From the IMG/VR virus record IMGVR_UViG_3300008266_000206, positions 1-36,520 of that record: 36,520 nt of DNA; one strand, given 5' to 3'. How positions within the stretch are numbered: the first letter of the stretch is position 1; every line of letters begins with the position of its first letter. This document shows positions 6,751 to 16,752 of the stretch, piece by piece. The DNA is from a virus. A program made the position numbers and the translations under genes. The notes below the pieces were generated by a model that searched no databases, was not told the DNA's origin, and saw nothing but the letters and a program-made list of their open reading frames with translations.

Positions 6751-7434
6751 ACAGTAAAACAATACCAGGACATAGCCCGTTCGTATGCCAGTACCGACGA
6801 CCAGACCGAACAGATAGCGCTAGCCGTTTGCCACGTATACGGGTTAACGCATGACGAAGTAGACGGTATGGGTAAAGCCGAATTCTTAAAGCATACGGCC
6901 GATATGACGCGAACGCTGCAGCGAATACATACGCGGCCCTGGTACTACCGGCGAATACTGCAGACCGACGCTACTAAAATTACCCTGGGCCAGTTCGTAG
7001 AAGTACAGCACTTCGCGAAAGAAGGCGAAGCCGATAGCGTACCACTTGTAGCGGCGTCTGTATTGCTTAAACGCAGTAAACACAAAGAAGACGTAGAACG
7101 TATTTTACGTATGAACGTACGAAGGGTTCGCCAGGACGTAACCGACTTTATGAATTCGTTTAACGATCTGGTTTTAAGCTACGCTGGGCTATTCGAAGAC
7201 GAAGAACTAGACCCAGAAGCTACAGACGAAGAAGTAGAAGCGTACGAAAAACAGAAGAAGTTAGCTATACACCCGTTTATAGACCAGTACGGCTGGATAT
7301 TTAGCGCGAAACAAATAGCTTTATTCGAAGGTATAACGTTAGACCAGGCGTACGAACTGCCGATAACCCAGGCGTTAAACGATCTGGCCTACTTAAAAAG
7401 CGAAGCCGACTATAAGAAAAAACAAGATCGTTAA
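6748..7434 (+). CDS. Hypothetical protein, first gene of the tail region
   Basis: A 228-residue soluble, mostly helical, acidic protein with a strongly acidic segment FEDEELDPEATDEEVEAYEKQ (around 150-170) and a basic C-terminus. I do not recognise a family. Its place at the head of the tail gene run, upstream of a gp10-like neck protein, suits a tail assembly chaperone or a tail completion factor, but no frameshift signal of the classical G/GT type is apparent and the tape measure gene is 4 kb downstream. It starts at the ATG that ends a 22-bp repeated leader. Confidence 0.75.
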   Translation: MTVKQYQDIARSYASTDDQTEQIALAVCHVYGLTHDEVDGMGKAEFLKHTADMTRTLQRIHTRPWYYRRILQTDATKITLGQFVEVQHFAKEGEADSVPLVAASVLLKRSKHKEDVERILRMNVRRVRQDVTDFMNSFNDLVLSYAGLFEDEELDPEATDEEVEAYEKQKKLAIHPFIDQYGWIFSAKQIALFEGITLDQAYELPITQALNDLAYLKSEADYKKKQDR

Positions 7435-7436
7435 TT

Positions 7437-8078
7437 ATGGGCGCAGTAAAACCGTTTAAAGAAGTACAGCACGCCGCGTTAAAAGACGGGTTCTTAGACC
7501 TACTGGGTACCGACCAGGCGAACTATACCGAAGTAAAGTTCGACGATACGGTAAACACGCTAGTAGCCCTGGCGGGCCAGTACATAGCAAAGCTGGCAGC
7601 GCTGATAAACGAACGCGACGTAGCCAGTAGCGGCAAAATGGCTGATCTTATACAGCCGACCGAAGTAACGATAGACGGTACAAAATATACGATAGGCGTA
7701 GAAGCGCCAGACTATGCCAGCTACCAGGACGAAGGCGTAGAAGGCTGGCACCAAAACGGGTTTAAGGGTAGCCGGTTTAAGTTTAAAACCCGCGGCGTAG
7801 ACCCAGAAGGCGAACACGTAAAAAGTATAAAAGACTGGCTGCAGCGCGAAGGCAGTAGCGCCCGTAACGTAAAAGTAGGTATAAGTAGCCGCGAAATAAA
7901 AGGTAAAGGGCTAGACGAAAAGACGCGTAACGCGGTAACGGTAGCGTACATGGTAAAGCGCCAGGGTATAAAGCCTACGTATTTTTGGCGCGACGCTACG
8001 GCGGGTATGCAATTATCTATACAAAAAGAATTCGGCAAAGCGTTTAAACTAGACATAATAAATTCTATACTAAAATGA
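7437..8078 (+). CDS. HK97 gp10-like neck/tail completion protein
   Basis: A 213-residue protein. The segment APDYASYQDEGVEGW with the following long insert, and the C-terminal block VAYMVKRQGIKPTYFWRDA, match the layout of HK97 gp10-type tail completion proteins (YY.YV..G ... I...GI.PT.F). Such proteins join head and tail at the neck. It starts two bases after the previous gene, and its TGA overlaps the next ATG. Assignment rests on the pattern only, so moderate confidence. Confidence 0.6.
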   Translation: MGAVKPFKEVQHAALKDGFLDLLGTDQANYTEVKFDDTVNTLVALAGQYIAKLAALINERDVASSGKMADLIQPTEVTIDGTKYTIGVEAPDYASYQDEGVEGWHQNGFKGSRFKFKTRGVDPEGEHVKSIKDWLQREGSSARNVKVGISSREIKGKGLDEKTRNAVTVAYMVKRQGIKPTYFWRDATAGMQLSIQKEFGKAFKLDIINSILK

Positions 8079-8404
8079 ATAATGAAATAGCCCGTAAATT
8101 AAACCAGATAGCCGACGGTATGCCCATACTATTTAAATGGGTAGAAGTACCAGAAGTTTTTACCGGTAAAGAATTAAACTTAACGCCGTTAGGCGAATTC
8201 GAACGGTTCGACCCTGCCGCGTCGTATACCGTTTTAATGCCAGCGCAAAAAGCTACCGAACACCGGCAGCAAATAAAAGACGCCTATAAACGCGGCGGTA
8301 TGGAAGCGGTAAAAGTTTATCATAGTAACTTTATGGCCCAGCTTAAAGCGCCAGGCGTTAAGGTAGACGCTAACTTCGAACTACATAAAAAGTATACAGC
8401 ATGA
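8075..8404 (+). CDS. Hypothetical protein in the tail operon
   Basis: A 109-residue soluble protein with no motif I recognise. It is tightly coupled on both sides by ATGA overlaps (start inside the previous stop, stop inside the next start), so it is certainly translated with the tail genes. Likely a minor tail or neck component by position. Confidence 0.75.
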   Translation: MNNEIARKLNQIADGMPILFKWVEVPEVFTGKELNLTPLGEFERFDPAASYTVLMPAQKATEHRQQIKDAYKRGGMEAVKVYHSNFMAQLKAPGVKVDANFELHKKYTA

Positions 8405-9564
8405 CTTTTGAAAGCGTACCGGCTGCGTATAGCAGCGTAAATAGTAATTTAGTGTATGTCGTTTATGACATACACGCTACCGACCCAGTACTATACCCGA
8501 ACTATAAGTACGTCGCAGAAGTGTACATAGACGCGGTACTAGTACATACTGATAAAGTTTTCCCGCAGCCAGACAGTCTGCGCGGTATATTCGACTTCGG
8601 TAGCGTTATACGTGAATACGTAATTAATAACCTGGATATAACCGGTACGGGCCTGGTAGCGCAGAACGGCCCGCCTGGTACCTGGGCGACGAAAGACGTA
8701 GTAGTAAAGCTGTACGAAGAATACGCAGGCACTATCGGCGCAGTAGTGTTAACAGACAGCGCCCGCGTATTCTATAATCATTACGAAGACGTTTTCGCCG
8801 GTACTACCTACCTGGCTAATTTTCCCGAAGAACTTTGTACGGCCCGCGACGTACGTAAAATACAGATAACGTTAAACGGTACCGGTAAATACTTCGTACC
8901 GTACTTCGCCGAAGTAGCGGGCAGTTTCGACGTAGAAATAACAGACAATTTTAACACCACGAACACGCATACCGTAACTACTTCTGGTAACAACTGGCTA
9001 GTACTTTTTAACTTTTCGCCGTTCGCTATTAACCAGGTTTTCCCTGGGTTTATATCTAGCGCTACTACTTCGTATAACGTCGCATTTTCTACCGGCGGCA
9101 GCCAGCTAGACTTCGAAATAATCTGCGCCGGCATGTACCAGAACTACTACGTACATTTTTTAAACCGGTTCGGCGGGTTCGAAAGTATGCTATTTAATAA
9201 GGTAAGTAAACGCAGTATAGATACGGAAAAGAAGACCTACCGGCAGCTACCGTACCGCGTTAGTTCTGCCGGCGTAGTATCGTACGAAAGCGCGTACCAG
9301 GTAAAACATGAACAAAATACTACGTTTGCCGGCAGGTTTAAAAGCAGCCTGCGAATATCTACCGACTGGCTAAGCGACATAGACTACGCCTGGCTAGCTG
9401 ATCTGGTCGCGTCGCCTATGGTATACCTGCAGTATGGTAGCATATTGTACCCAGCCCAGATAACCGATACGAACTACGAACTAAAGCAGCATGTAGTAGA
9501 CAGCCTGCAGAACCTAACTTTAAATATAGAATTCGGCACCACGTATAAAACCCAGTTTCGCTAA
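8401..9564 (+). CDS. Tail protein (distal tail/baseplate-like)
   Basis: A 387-residue beta-rich protein. It opens with a repeat-like beta layout (AAYSSVNSNLVYVVYD, YKYVAEVYIDAVLVHTDKVFPQPDSLRGIFDFGSVIREYV) that I associate with tail proteins of Bacteroidota siphophages, encoded just before a large tail-tip protein. The rest has immunoglobulin-like strand composition, with many Thr/Ser/Asn. It overlaps both neighbours by a few bases. Exact role (distal tail or tail tip) is inference from order. Confidence 0.6.
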   Translation: MTFESVPAAYSSVNSNLVYVVYDIHATDPVLYPNYKYVAEVYIDAVLVHTDKVFPQPDSLRGIFDFGSVIREYVINNLDITGTGLVAQNGPPGTWATKDVVVKLYEEYAGTIGAVVLTDSARVFYNHYEDVFAGTTYLANFPEELCTARDVRKIQITLNGTGKYFVPYFAEVAGSFDVEITDNFNTTNTHTVTTSGNNWLVLFNFSPFAINQVFPGFISSATTSYNVAFSTGGSQLDFEIICAGMYQNYYVHFLNRFGGFESMLFNKVSKRSIDTEKKTYRQLPYRVSSAGVVSYESAYQVKHEQNTTFAGRFKSSLRISTDWLSDIDYAWLADLVASPMVYLQYGSILYPAQITDTNYELKQHVVDSLQNLTLNIEFGTTYKTQFR

Positions 9565-11633
9565 TGTTTGAACTATTTATAGAAGGCCAGTTTATAGACG
9601 TTAACCCGACGTTTAGCACGCTACTAACGTTAGCTATAGACGATATTAAAGACTTCGGCGCTAAGAATACGACATTTAGTAAAACGATCGTAGTACCAGG
9701 CACCAAACGAAATAATATTAATCTAGGTAACATATACCGGCCGACCGGTTCGAATTCGTACGACCCAGCCCAGCCAAATATAGGCGCTAACTTTAACGCA
9801 GCTATGGGCGCTACCGCGTATATATTCAGCGGCAACATGCAAATATTTAAAGGTATTGCGCGGCTAATGGAAGTTATAGACGACGACGGGTTTATAGAAT
9901 ACGAACTGGTAGTCTTCGGCGAACTGGGCGGCTTTGTAGCGAAGCTGGGAAATAAAAAACTAGAAGACCTAGACTTCGCCGCGTACAATATGACGTATAG
10001 CCTGGCGAATATTGTAGCTAGCTGGGATAATACACCAGGTAGCGGCGTATATTTTCCGTTAATAGACTACGGTACGTATTCAACCGGTAAGCATGACTGG
10101 TCATACCGAACGTTTCGACCTGCGCTATACGCGAAAGAGTATATAGATAAAATATTCGCGGCCGCAGGTTATACCTACGACTGCGCCGAATTTAATACGG
10201 CCAGGTTTAAAACCCTGGTACACCCGTACAACCGTAAAGCGCTTACCAGGGTATCGGCTACAGCGTTCGACGTTTCGCCGTATATCGGTTCTAGTACGCC
10301 GCTGGCGAACCCTATATACTACCCGTTTCCTACCCAGACTACTTTAGGTAGCTTTACTTCGAACGTAGCAAATAACCGTTTTACATACGGCGGCGGTACC
10401 GCGTTAACCGGCACCCTGCAGCTAACGTTAAACGGTACCTACAGTAAAGACATGTACGCCGGTTCTATGCGTATAACGGTTTATAAAAACTATGGCATAG
10501 CCGGCCAGGCGACTATAGGCCAGTACACCTTCGGCGCTAATACTTTTAATGGTTCGTACGCCTGCAATATTACAGCGCCAGGCACTACCTTTAGTAGTGG
10601 CGACTATTTAGAAGTACACGTAACCGGCCCAAAAACGCCCATGCTAGGGTATACCTTTACGGTAGCATCTGGGCAAATGACTATAACCAGTTCTTCTGCG
10701 CTAGACGTCCAGATAAATCTAGGCGAACCGCTGGTAGTAAATAACACGCTACCGCGTAACGTACTGCAGACCGAATACTTAAGTAGTATTCTAAAGCTAT
10801 TTAACATGTACGTTTTTGCAGACTACGATAACGAATACAATTTAAAAATACAGCCCTTTATAGATTTTTACTACCTGGCCCCTACCGTAGACTGGTCGAA
10901 CAAAGTAGACCGAAGTAAACCGCTAAAGTATAAACCTATGGGCGAACTTAATAGTAGGTTTTACGAATTCAATTTTAAAGAAGACGGCGACTTCTATAAC
11001 GATCTATATAAAAAACGATATAACAAAAACTACGGTTCTTATATTTACGATAGCGAATACGAATTCGTAAACGAAAGTACTACGGTAGAATTAATATTCA
11101 GCGGTACGCCGATAGTAGGCTATAGCGGCGAAGACAAAGCATACAGCACTATTTTAAAGCAGACGGGTAGCGGTACGATAGTAGAAGAAAACGTAGACAG
11201 TAATATACGAATACTGCAGACTAAAAAGATAACCGGCGTATCTAGCTGGGATATTAAAAACGGCGCTACGGTACTGGGTAGCTATACTGTGTACGGCTAC
11301 GCGGGCCACTTCGACGACCCAGACGCGCCGGCCGACGATATACAATTCGGCGTACCAGAAGAACTGTTCTATACCCTGGCTACCGGCGCTTTAAACGTTA
11401 ACCAATTTAACGTATACTGGTCTACGTACATGGCCGAAATAACAGACAAAGACAGCCGACTACTAAAGTGTACTTTGCACTTATACAGCAAAGACATATA
11501 CCGGTTAAACTTTGCTACGCTGATCTATATAGACGGCTGCCTATACCGGATAAATAAAATTGCAGACTTTAACGCCACTAACGAAGACACCTGCGAAGGC
11601 GAATTTTTAAAAGTTATAAACCGAATATACTAA
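9564..11633 (+). CDS. Large tail-tip/baseplate protein
   Basis: A 689-residue beta-rich protein. The start, MFELFIEGQFIDVNPTFSTL followed by AIDDIKDFGAKNTTFSKTI and PGTKRNNINLGNIY, is typical of a tail protein family in Bacteroidota siphophages, where it assembles at the tail tip like a tail-associated hub protein. Residues about 200-450 hold a Thr/Gly-rich beta insertion that could be exposed. Its start overlaps the previous stop (TAATG). Placed directly before the tape measure gene. The hub role is inferred from order and size. Confidence 0.6.
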   Translation: MFELFIEGQFIDVNPTFSTLLTLAIDDIKDFGAKNTTFSKTIVVPGTKRNNINLGNIYRPTGSNSYDPAQPNIGANFNAAMGATAYIFSGNMQIFKGIARLMEVIDDDGFIEYELVVFGELGGFVAKLGNKKLEDLDFAAYNMTYSLANIVASWDNTPGSGVYFPLIDYGTYSTGKHDWSYRTFRPALYAKEYIDKIFAAAGYTYDCAEFNTARFKTLVHPYNRKALTRVSATAFDVSPYIGSSTPLANPIYYPFPTQTTLGSFTSNVANNRFTYGGGTALTGTLQLTLNGTYSKDMYAGSMRITVYKNYGIAGQATIGQYTFGANTFNGSYACNITAPGTTFSSGDYLEVHVTGPKTPMLGYTFTVASGQMTITSSSALDVQINLGEPLVVNNTLPRNVLQTEYLSSILKLFNMYVFADYDNEYNLKIQPFIDFYYLAPTVDWSNKVDRSKPLKYKPMGELNSRFYEFNFKEDGDFYNDLYKKRYNKNYGSYIYDSEYEFVNESTTVELIFSGTPIVGYSGEDKAYSTILKQTGSGTIVEENVDSNIRILQTKKITGVSSWDIKNGATVLGSYTVYGYAGHFDDPDAPADDIQFGVPEELFYTLATGALNVNQFNVYWSTYMAEITDKDSRLLKCTLHLYSKDIYRLNFATLIYIDGCLYRINKIADFNATNEDTCEGEFLKVINRIY

Positions 11634-11634
11634 T

Positions 11635-13734
11635 ATGCCGAACGAAGAAATAAACATAAAAGCGAAACTGCAGGTAGATACCGGCGACAGCGCCGCAAAT
11701 ATCGGCAAAGTAAAAGGCGAACTGGGCGGCGCGGGTAAAGAAGCGCAGGGTACCGGCGGTATGTTTAATAAACTTAAAAGCGAACTGGGCGGCGTCGCTG
11801 GGCCTGCGGCTGCAGCTACCGGTAGCCTGGGCGGCTTAAACGGCATGCTAAACGTACTAAAGGCGAACCCGATAATAGGCGTATTTGTTTTAATAGCGTC
11901 GCTGGTAGCTGCGCTATTTAGCCACTTTTCGAAAATGGAAAAAGTAAGCGACGCGCTAGGTAAGGCCTGGGCGTCTTTGTCCGGTATCTTTGAAGTGTTT
12001 ATGAATAATATTTTGAAGCCGTTAATAGACGCCTTCGTAACGCTGGTAGGCTGGATAACCGACGCGGCTACCTGGATAACGGGCTTATTTTCGCCGGCTA
12101 CGGCCGCAGCTGCAAAAGCGCTGGGTAGCCTAGAAGAACAAATGGACGACCTAAACGACGTAGAAGCGAAGAACAATATAACCAGGGCCGAAAGTAACAG
12201 ACGGCTACAAGAAGCCCGCGACGCGGCGGCCGACGCGAATATACCAATAAAAGAACGCATAAAATTTATATCCGAAGCAGCAAAGATCGAAAAAGAAGCG
12301 CTAGAAGAAAGTGTTAAACTTAATATGGATAGGGCGCGCATAGTACTACAGCAAATAGGTATAGAACTGGGCGTACGTCAGGAACTAATAGACAAGATAC
12401 GCGAAGGCAGCGCCGCAGAACTAAAGGCGGCCCGCGAAGAAATATATAACCTGGACGAAGTAGATAAAGAAAAAATAAAGAAATTCGACGAATACTTTAT
12501 AGCCGCAGAAGACCAGGGCGCCCAGCTGGCGAAGGTTAGTAAAAAAACAGAAAAGCAAATAACCCAGCTAGAAAAAGAAGAACAGAAAGAACGGGCCGAC
12601 GCGGCCAAAGCTGCAGCCGACGCAGCCAAAGCGGCCCGCGAAAAAGCAGCGGCCGAACGGGCTAAAGCGCTGGCGAATTTACGGGCCTTCGAAGCCCAGG
12701 CGTTAAAGAAAAGCCGCGACCTGCAGCTAGGCGAAATAACCGAAGCCCAGGAAAAAGAATTAACCGTACTTATGAACGGGTACCAGGACGAAGTAGCCGC
12801 GAATAAACGGGCGCTGGCCGAAAACCGAATAACCCGTACGCAGTTCTTTACTTTAATGACTGCAGACCTGCAGCTATTCAAACAGCGCGAAGCGGCCATA
12901 AATAAAAAGTTCGTAGAAGACGAAAAGAAAAAACAAGACGCCGACCAGAAAGAAAAACAGAAAAAGGCTGCAGCTGATCTACTAGAAAAGAATAAAGCGG
13001 CGGCGGCCGAATTCGCTATAATTCGTAAACTGGCGCTGGATAAAATAAACTTTCAAATGTCGCAAAATACCCGCGACCTGGCGCTAACGAAAAAACTTTT
13101 AAATGATAAGAAGGCGGCACTATCGGCGAACTTCTTAGCTGAAATACTACTAACGAAAAAGACGAACGCAGAAAAGCTGGCGGCCGAACAGAAGTATAAA
13201 GAAGACATGGCCGGCATACAAGCGGCCAAAGATGAAATAAAGCAAAAAGAAGTAGCCAGTACCCAGGCCCAGGTATCGGCGGTAGGCGATCTACTAGCCC
13301 AGGCGGCCGAAGTAGCCGGTAAACATACGGTAGCCGGTAAAGCGCTAGCCATAGCGTCTACGGCTATTAATACATACCAGGCGGCTATGGGCGCGTTCCG
13401 CGGTATGGTATCTACTATACCTGGGCCGGTAGGTATTGCCCTGGGCGTAGTAGCTGCAGGTCTGGCCGCGGCCGTCGGCGTAGCTAATATAAAAAAGATC
13501 GTATCTACCCAGGTACCAGGCCAGGGCGGTAGCGGCGGTTCGGTACCGTCTGTAGCAGAAGTACCGGCACCAGTTACGCCGCAGCGATCTAGTACGCAGT
13601 TAAACGCGGCGTCTATCCAGGGCGTCGGTAATGCAGCGGCCGGCGGCGTTAATAGGGTATTCGTTCTAGACGCCGACGTACGCAATAACGCAGAACGTAC
13701 GGCCCGTATAAATAGGGCGGCGCGCCTGGGCTAG
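11635..13734 (+). CDS. Tape measure protein
   Basis: A 699-residue protein. It has a Gly/Ala-rich N-terminus, two hydrophobic stretches (about 80-105, IIGVFVLIASLVAALF, and about 115-160), a very long Ala/Lys/Glu-rich coiled coil (about 170-540) and a C-terminal hydrophobic segment (GPVGIALGVVAAGLAAAVGV). That is the standard tape measure plan: the protein sets tail length and helps DNA cross the membrane. With the usual rule of about 0.15 nm per residue, the tail would be roughly 100 nm. Unusually, it lies upstream of the capsid genes. Two large antisense reading frames here are shadows. Confidence 0.88.
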   Translation: MPNEEINIKAKLQVDTGDSAANIGKVKGELGGAGKEAQGTGGMFNKLKSELGGVAGPAAAATGSLGGLNGMLNVLKANPIIGVFVLIASLVAALFSHFSKMEKVSDALGKAWASLSGIFEVFMNNILKPLIDAFVTLVGWITDAATWITGLFSPATAAAAKALGSLEEQMDDLNDVEAKNNITRAESNRRLQEARDAAADANIPIKERIKFISEAAKIEKEALEESVKLNMDRARIVLQQIGIELGVRQELIDKIREGSAAELKAAREEIYNLDEVDKEKIKKFDEYFIAAEDQGAQLAKVSKKTEKQITQLEKEEQKERADAAKAAADAAKAAREKAAAERAKALANLRAFEAQALKKSRDLQLGEITEAQEKELTVLMNGYQDEVAANKRALAENRITRTQFFTLMTADLQLFKQREAAINKKFVEDEKKKQDADQKEKQKKAAADLLEKNKAAAAEFAIIRKLALDKINFQMSQNTRDLALTKKLLNDKKAALSANFLAEILLTKKTNAEKLAAEQKYKEDMAGIQAAKDEIKQKEVASTQAQVSAVGDLLAQAAEVAGKHTVAGKALAIASTAINTYQAAMGAFRGMVSTIPGPVGIALGVVAAGLAAAVGVANIKKIVSTQVPGQGGSGGSVPSVAEVPAPVTPQRSSTQLNAASIQGVGNAAAGGVNRVFVLDADVRNNAERTARINRAARLG

Positions 13735-13767
13735 ATAATTAAATTTTAAACTTTAAACCTTCATAAA

Positions 13768-14436
13768 ATGAGTACACCAAACGAAAAACTACCAGTATAC
13801 GAACTGGTTATAAACGAAAAAGAAGACAGCGAACTAGAAGTAAATTTTATAGCCCTGGTAGACCGGCCGGCCATAGAAAAGAACTTTATGACGTTTAACG
13901 ACCAGCCGCGCTTAGAAATGAAGTTCGCAGCGATAGACGACGAACGGTTTATTATTTCTGGCCCTGCTATGCTGGCCGATATGCCCATATACCGCAAAGA
14001 CGAAGACGGTACCGAATACATGGTAGTATTTAAAGCCGATACGATCTATAAAATAGCCCAGAAATTCTTTGAAAAGAACTTTAATTCGAATTTTAACATA
14101 ATGCACGAAGCCGACATGGCCGTAGAAGGCGTCTGCGTTTTCGAAAGTTTTATAGTAGACGATACCCGCGGTATATCGGCTATGGCTGGGTACGAAGAAG
14201 CGAAGAACGGCAGCTGGTTTATATCGGCTAAAGTATCGAACCCTACCGTATGGCAGGCAATAAAAGAAGGCCTGGTTAAAGGTTTTAGCGTAGAAGGTAC
14301 CTTCGGTTTTACGCCGTCTACCGATAAATATTTAGAAATACTGCAGAAGGTAAAAGACGTTCTGGCGGCTGATCTTACCGGCGGCGAAGACGCGTACGAT
14401 AAGATCGTAGAAATTCTAAACGAAAAATCTATTTAA
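13768..14436 (+). CDS. Prohead protease (XkdF-like)
   Basis: A 222-residue head maturation protease of the XkdF/U35 type. The conserved catalytic regions are visible: NFNIMHEADMAVEGV holds the catalytic His, followed by CVFESFIVDD, and VKGFSVEGTF holds the catalytic Ser. It lies before a scaffold candidate and the major capsid gene, as in HK97-type head modules. The start follows an A/T-rich leader. Confidence 0.85.
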   Translation: MSTPNEKLPVYELVINEKEDSELEVNFIALVDRPAIEKNFMTFNDQPRLEMKFAAIDDERFIISGPAMLADMPIYRKDEDGTEYMVVFKADTIYKIAQKFFEKNFNSNFNIMHEADMAVEGVCVFESFIVDDTRGISAMAGYEEAKNGSWFISAKVSNPTVWQAIKEGLVKGFSVEGTFGFTPSTDKYLEILQKVKDVLAADLTGGEDAYDKIVEILNEKSI

Positions 14437-14483
14437 TAACTGCCACTATAAACCGAAGGCAAAAACCTAAATTTTAAAAGGAT

Positions 14484-15140
14484 ATGAAAAAATTAGATAA
14501 AAAGGCCGTAGTAGCCAGCATAAAAAAACTGATCTTTACCGAAGACCTGCCCATGTCCGACGCTACCGAATACACCCTACAAGACGGTACGAAATGTACT
14601 ATTGATAAAATGGAAGTAGGCGGCGCAGTTATGATAGCTGGCGTAGCCGCGGTAGACGGCGTATACACCTTAGAAGACGGTACCGCTATTACAGTAGTAG
14701 CCGGCCTTATTTCTGAAATAACCGCCGCAGCCGTAGAACCTACCGAACCTACCGAACCTACCGAAATGTCTACGCCCGAACAAATGCAGGCCGCTATAAA
14801 TAAATTTGCAGACGAAGCCGCAGCCGGTAAAACGCCAGACCTGGCGAAAATGGCCGTAGTTTTAAAAGCCGTTTTCGAATATACGTTCGGCTGGCAACTG
14901 CGCGAAGCGTCCGAAAAAGCTACCCGCGAAGCCGCCATAGCTACATACCAAAGCGGTTTTAAAGCGCTGGGCGAAAAAGTTAAAAGCACTAACGAAGCGA
15001 ATAAATTACTACTGGGCCTACTGGAAGAATTTATGGACGGCGAAACCGAAAAACCTACCGAAGTTACGCTACCAGAAAACTTCGAAAGTTTAACGCCGCT
15101 GGAGAAGCGCAGGGCTTTTAGGGCAGCGACTACAGCGTAG
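14484..15140 (+). CDS. Candidate capsid scaffold protein
   Basis: A 218-residue acidic, Ala/Glu-rich protein. The first 85 residues have a small beta domain (TLQDGTKCTIDKMEVGG, TLEDGTAITVVAG). A linker of three Pro-Thr-Glu repeats (EPTEPTEPTE, from tandem 9-base repeats near 14743) leads to a helical C-terminal half. Position between protease and capsid, low complexity and helical content fit a scaffold that the protease removes. I do not recognise the family. The leader contains AAAAGGA, one of the few Shine-Dalgarno-like sequences here. Confidence 0.6.
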   Translation: MKKLDKKAVVASIKKLIFTEDLPMSDATEYTLQDGTKCTIDKMEVGGAVMIAGVAAVDGVYTLEDGTAITVVAGLISEITAAAVEPTEPTEPTEMSTPEQMQAAINKFADEAAAGKTPDLAKMAVVLKAVFEYTFGWQLREASEKATREAAIATYQSGFKALGEKVKSTNEANKLLLGLLEEFMDGETEKPTEVTLPENFESLTPLEKRRAFRAATTA

Positions 15141-15187
15141 TACCGGCAAATAAAACAAATTAAAAAACCTATATAAAAATACTTTTT

Positions 15188-15655
15188 ATGAGTGCAAAGA
15201 ATACCAGCGACTATACCTTCGCCCCGCATACACCAGTACACGAAATAATCGGCTACCACGTAGACGAATCGCGCCAGGGTAAAGACGCGGGTATATTGGT
15301 GCATGGTATTAAACTGGTTAAAGGCCTGGCCGTATTCGGCCCGCAAGCTGGCGTAATTACCGAAGACGATCTAACGCCGGCTATAGTAGACTTCATAATG
15401 TCGAAGAAGAACGAAGACGGTAGCAAAATGTACGAAAGCTACCTGGTAAGAAAAGACGGTAAGAAGGTAACGCCGACAAAGGTAACGCCGCCAGTAGCTA
15501 CAGACGTAGCGGCCTTATTTAACGGGCCAGACGGTAAACCGTTAAAAGGTAAAGCCCTGATCGAAGCTAAAGCAAAAGCCGCAGAAGAAGCCGCAAAGAT
15601 CAAGCCGGCCGACGCTGCAGAAGGCGCCGAAAAGAAAGACGAAGACTTTATGTAA
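15188..15655 (+). CDS. Head-region hypothetical protein with DEDFM tail
   Basis: A 155-residue protein between scaffold and capsid. The first 90 residues are a mixed alpha/beta domain (HTPVHEIIGYHVDES...). Residues 95-155 are a low-complexity Ala/Lys/Glu segment that ends KKDEDFM, nearly the same acidic-Phe-Met C-terminus as in the small terminase and the SSB-like protein. It could be a head completion or decoration protein, or a scaffold partner. Unknown family. Confidence 0.6.
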   Translation: MSAKNTSDYTFAPHTPVHEIIGYHVDESRQGKDAGILVHGIKLVKGLAVFGPQAGVITEDDLTPAIVDFIMSKKNEDGSKMYESYLVRKDGKKVTPTKVTPPVATDVAALFNGPDGKPLKGKALIEAKAKAAEEAAKIKPADAAEGAEKKDEDFM

Positions 15656-15723
15656 AACCTGGGCCTACTACTTCGCCCTATAAAAATAAAGAAGTAAATA
15701 ATTAATCTAAAAAACCTAAAATT

Positions 15724-16743
15724 ATGGCAATAAGTTTAACTGCAGCAAGTTCTAGCGCCGCCGGCAAACAGTACGAACCAATACTGGAAGAACTGCTATT
15801 CGAAAATAAAACCGTAGGCGAACAGCTGGTAGCGTTCGAAGACGACGTTAAGGCGTCTACCGAAATTACCGAAGTAAGCGCGACCGTAGCTATGCAGGCG
15901 TATACTTCTGGCGTACCTTCGTCTTCGGGTTCGTTAACTTCTGCCGGTACTGCTATTACACCGGTTAAAGTTATGTACTACCAGGAATTCGACCCCAATA
16001 CTTTAAGGCCCAGCCGTTATGGTCTGTCTATGAAGAAGGGCGCCTGGGAAACCGCTAGTACCGAATTCGAACGCGTAGTACTGGGTTTATACGGCCGTAA
16101 AATTTCATACGATACCGAAGCTAAATGGTGGAATAACGCATTAAGCGCCACGAAAGTTTCTGTAGCCGCATTGACGCCAGGCGTAGGCCAGGGTAGCGTA
16201 GGCGCAGCAGAACAAACATACGTAGCGTCTTTAACTGCCGGCCAGTTCGACGGTATTATAACCCGCATTATTTATAACGGCGGCGCCCTGGGTACCCGTA
16301 TTAAAGTAGCCGGTACCACTATTACTTCTACAAATATAAAAGCTGAATACGATAAAGTATACGCCGCTATACCTGCAGTAGTTCTGGCCGACAAAAGCGA
16401 ACGCCCGCGTATCTATGCACCCTACAGCCATATACAACTTATTAACCAGTTTAATAACGTAGCGACTAACTACAAAGACGTATTCATAGTTACCGACCTG
16501 GGCAAACCAGAACAGAAGGTATATTTTTACGGTATCGAAGTAGTATTCGTACCGTCGCCCGAAAACTGCATAGTAGCCGCGAAGCCCAGCCACTTACTTT
16601 GGGCTACTGATCTACTGGCCGACGTTAATAAAATGGAAATTAACAAGATAGCGAACAACCGCGACGACATGTTCGTAAAGCATGTTTATACGATTTTCGC
16701 GCATGTTATGAACCAGGCGTACAACGTTTTGTACCTGGGCTAA
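15724..16743 (+). CDS. Major capsid protein
   Basis: A 339-residue protein that fits an HK97-fold capsid protein in size and place. An N-terminal helical arm (EPILEELLFENKTVGEQL) is followed by a long mixed domain with a central helix and the C-terminal strand/helix core (FYGIEVVFVPSP..., MFVKHVYTIFAHVMNQAYNVLYL). It follows the protease and scaffold candidates, has the typical Bacteroidota leader AAAATTATGGCA, and is followed by a strong hairpin terminator, consistent with very high expression. The fold is inferred; identity is well supported by context. Confidence 0.8.
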   Translation: MAISLTAASSSAAGKQYEPILEELLFENKTVGEQLVAFEDDVKASTEITEVSATVAMQAYTSGVPSSSGSLTSAGTAITPVKVMYYQEFDPNTLRPSRYGLSMKKGAWETASTEFERVVLGLYGRKISYDTEAKWWNNALSATKVSVAALTPGVGQGSVGAAEQTYVASLTAGQFDGIITRIIYNGGALGTRIKVAGTTITSTNIKAEYDKVYAAIPAVVLADKSERPRIYAPYSHIQLINQFNNVATNYKDVFIVTDLGKPEQKVYFYGIEVVFVPSPENCIVAAKPSHLLWATDLLADVNKMEINKIANNRDDMFVKHVYTIFAHVMNQAYNVLYLG

Positions 16744-16752
16744 GAAAACACA

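Noticed and set aside
11607-12341. Minus-strand frame of 244 codons opposite the tape measure gene
   Set aside because: Mirror of the Ala/Glu/Lys coiled-coil coding; no leader, motif or neighbouring operon on that strand.
14474-15346. Long minus-strand reading frame of about 290 codons opposite the scaffold gene
   Set aside because: The protein is Ser/Ala/Val-rich without motifs. The + strand has a coherent gene with matching leader and spacing; the antisense frame is open because of the codon bias.
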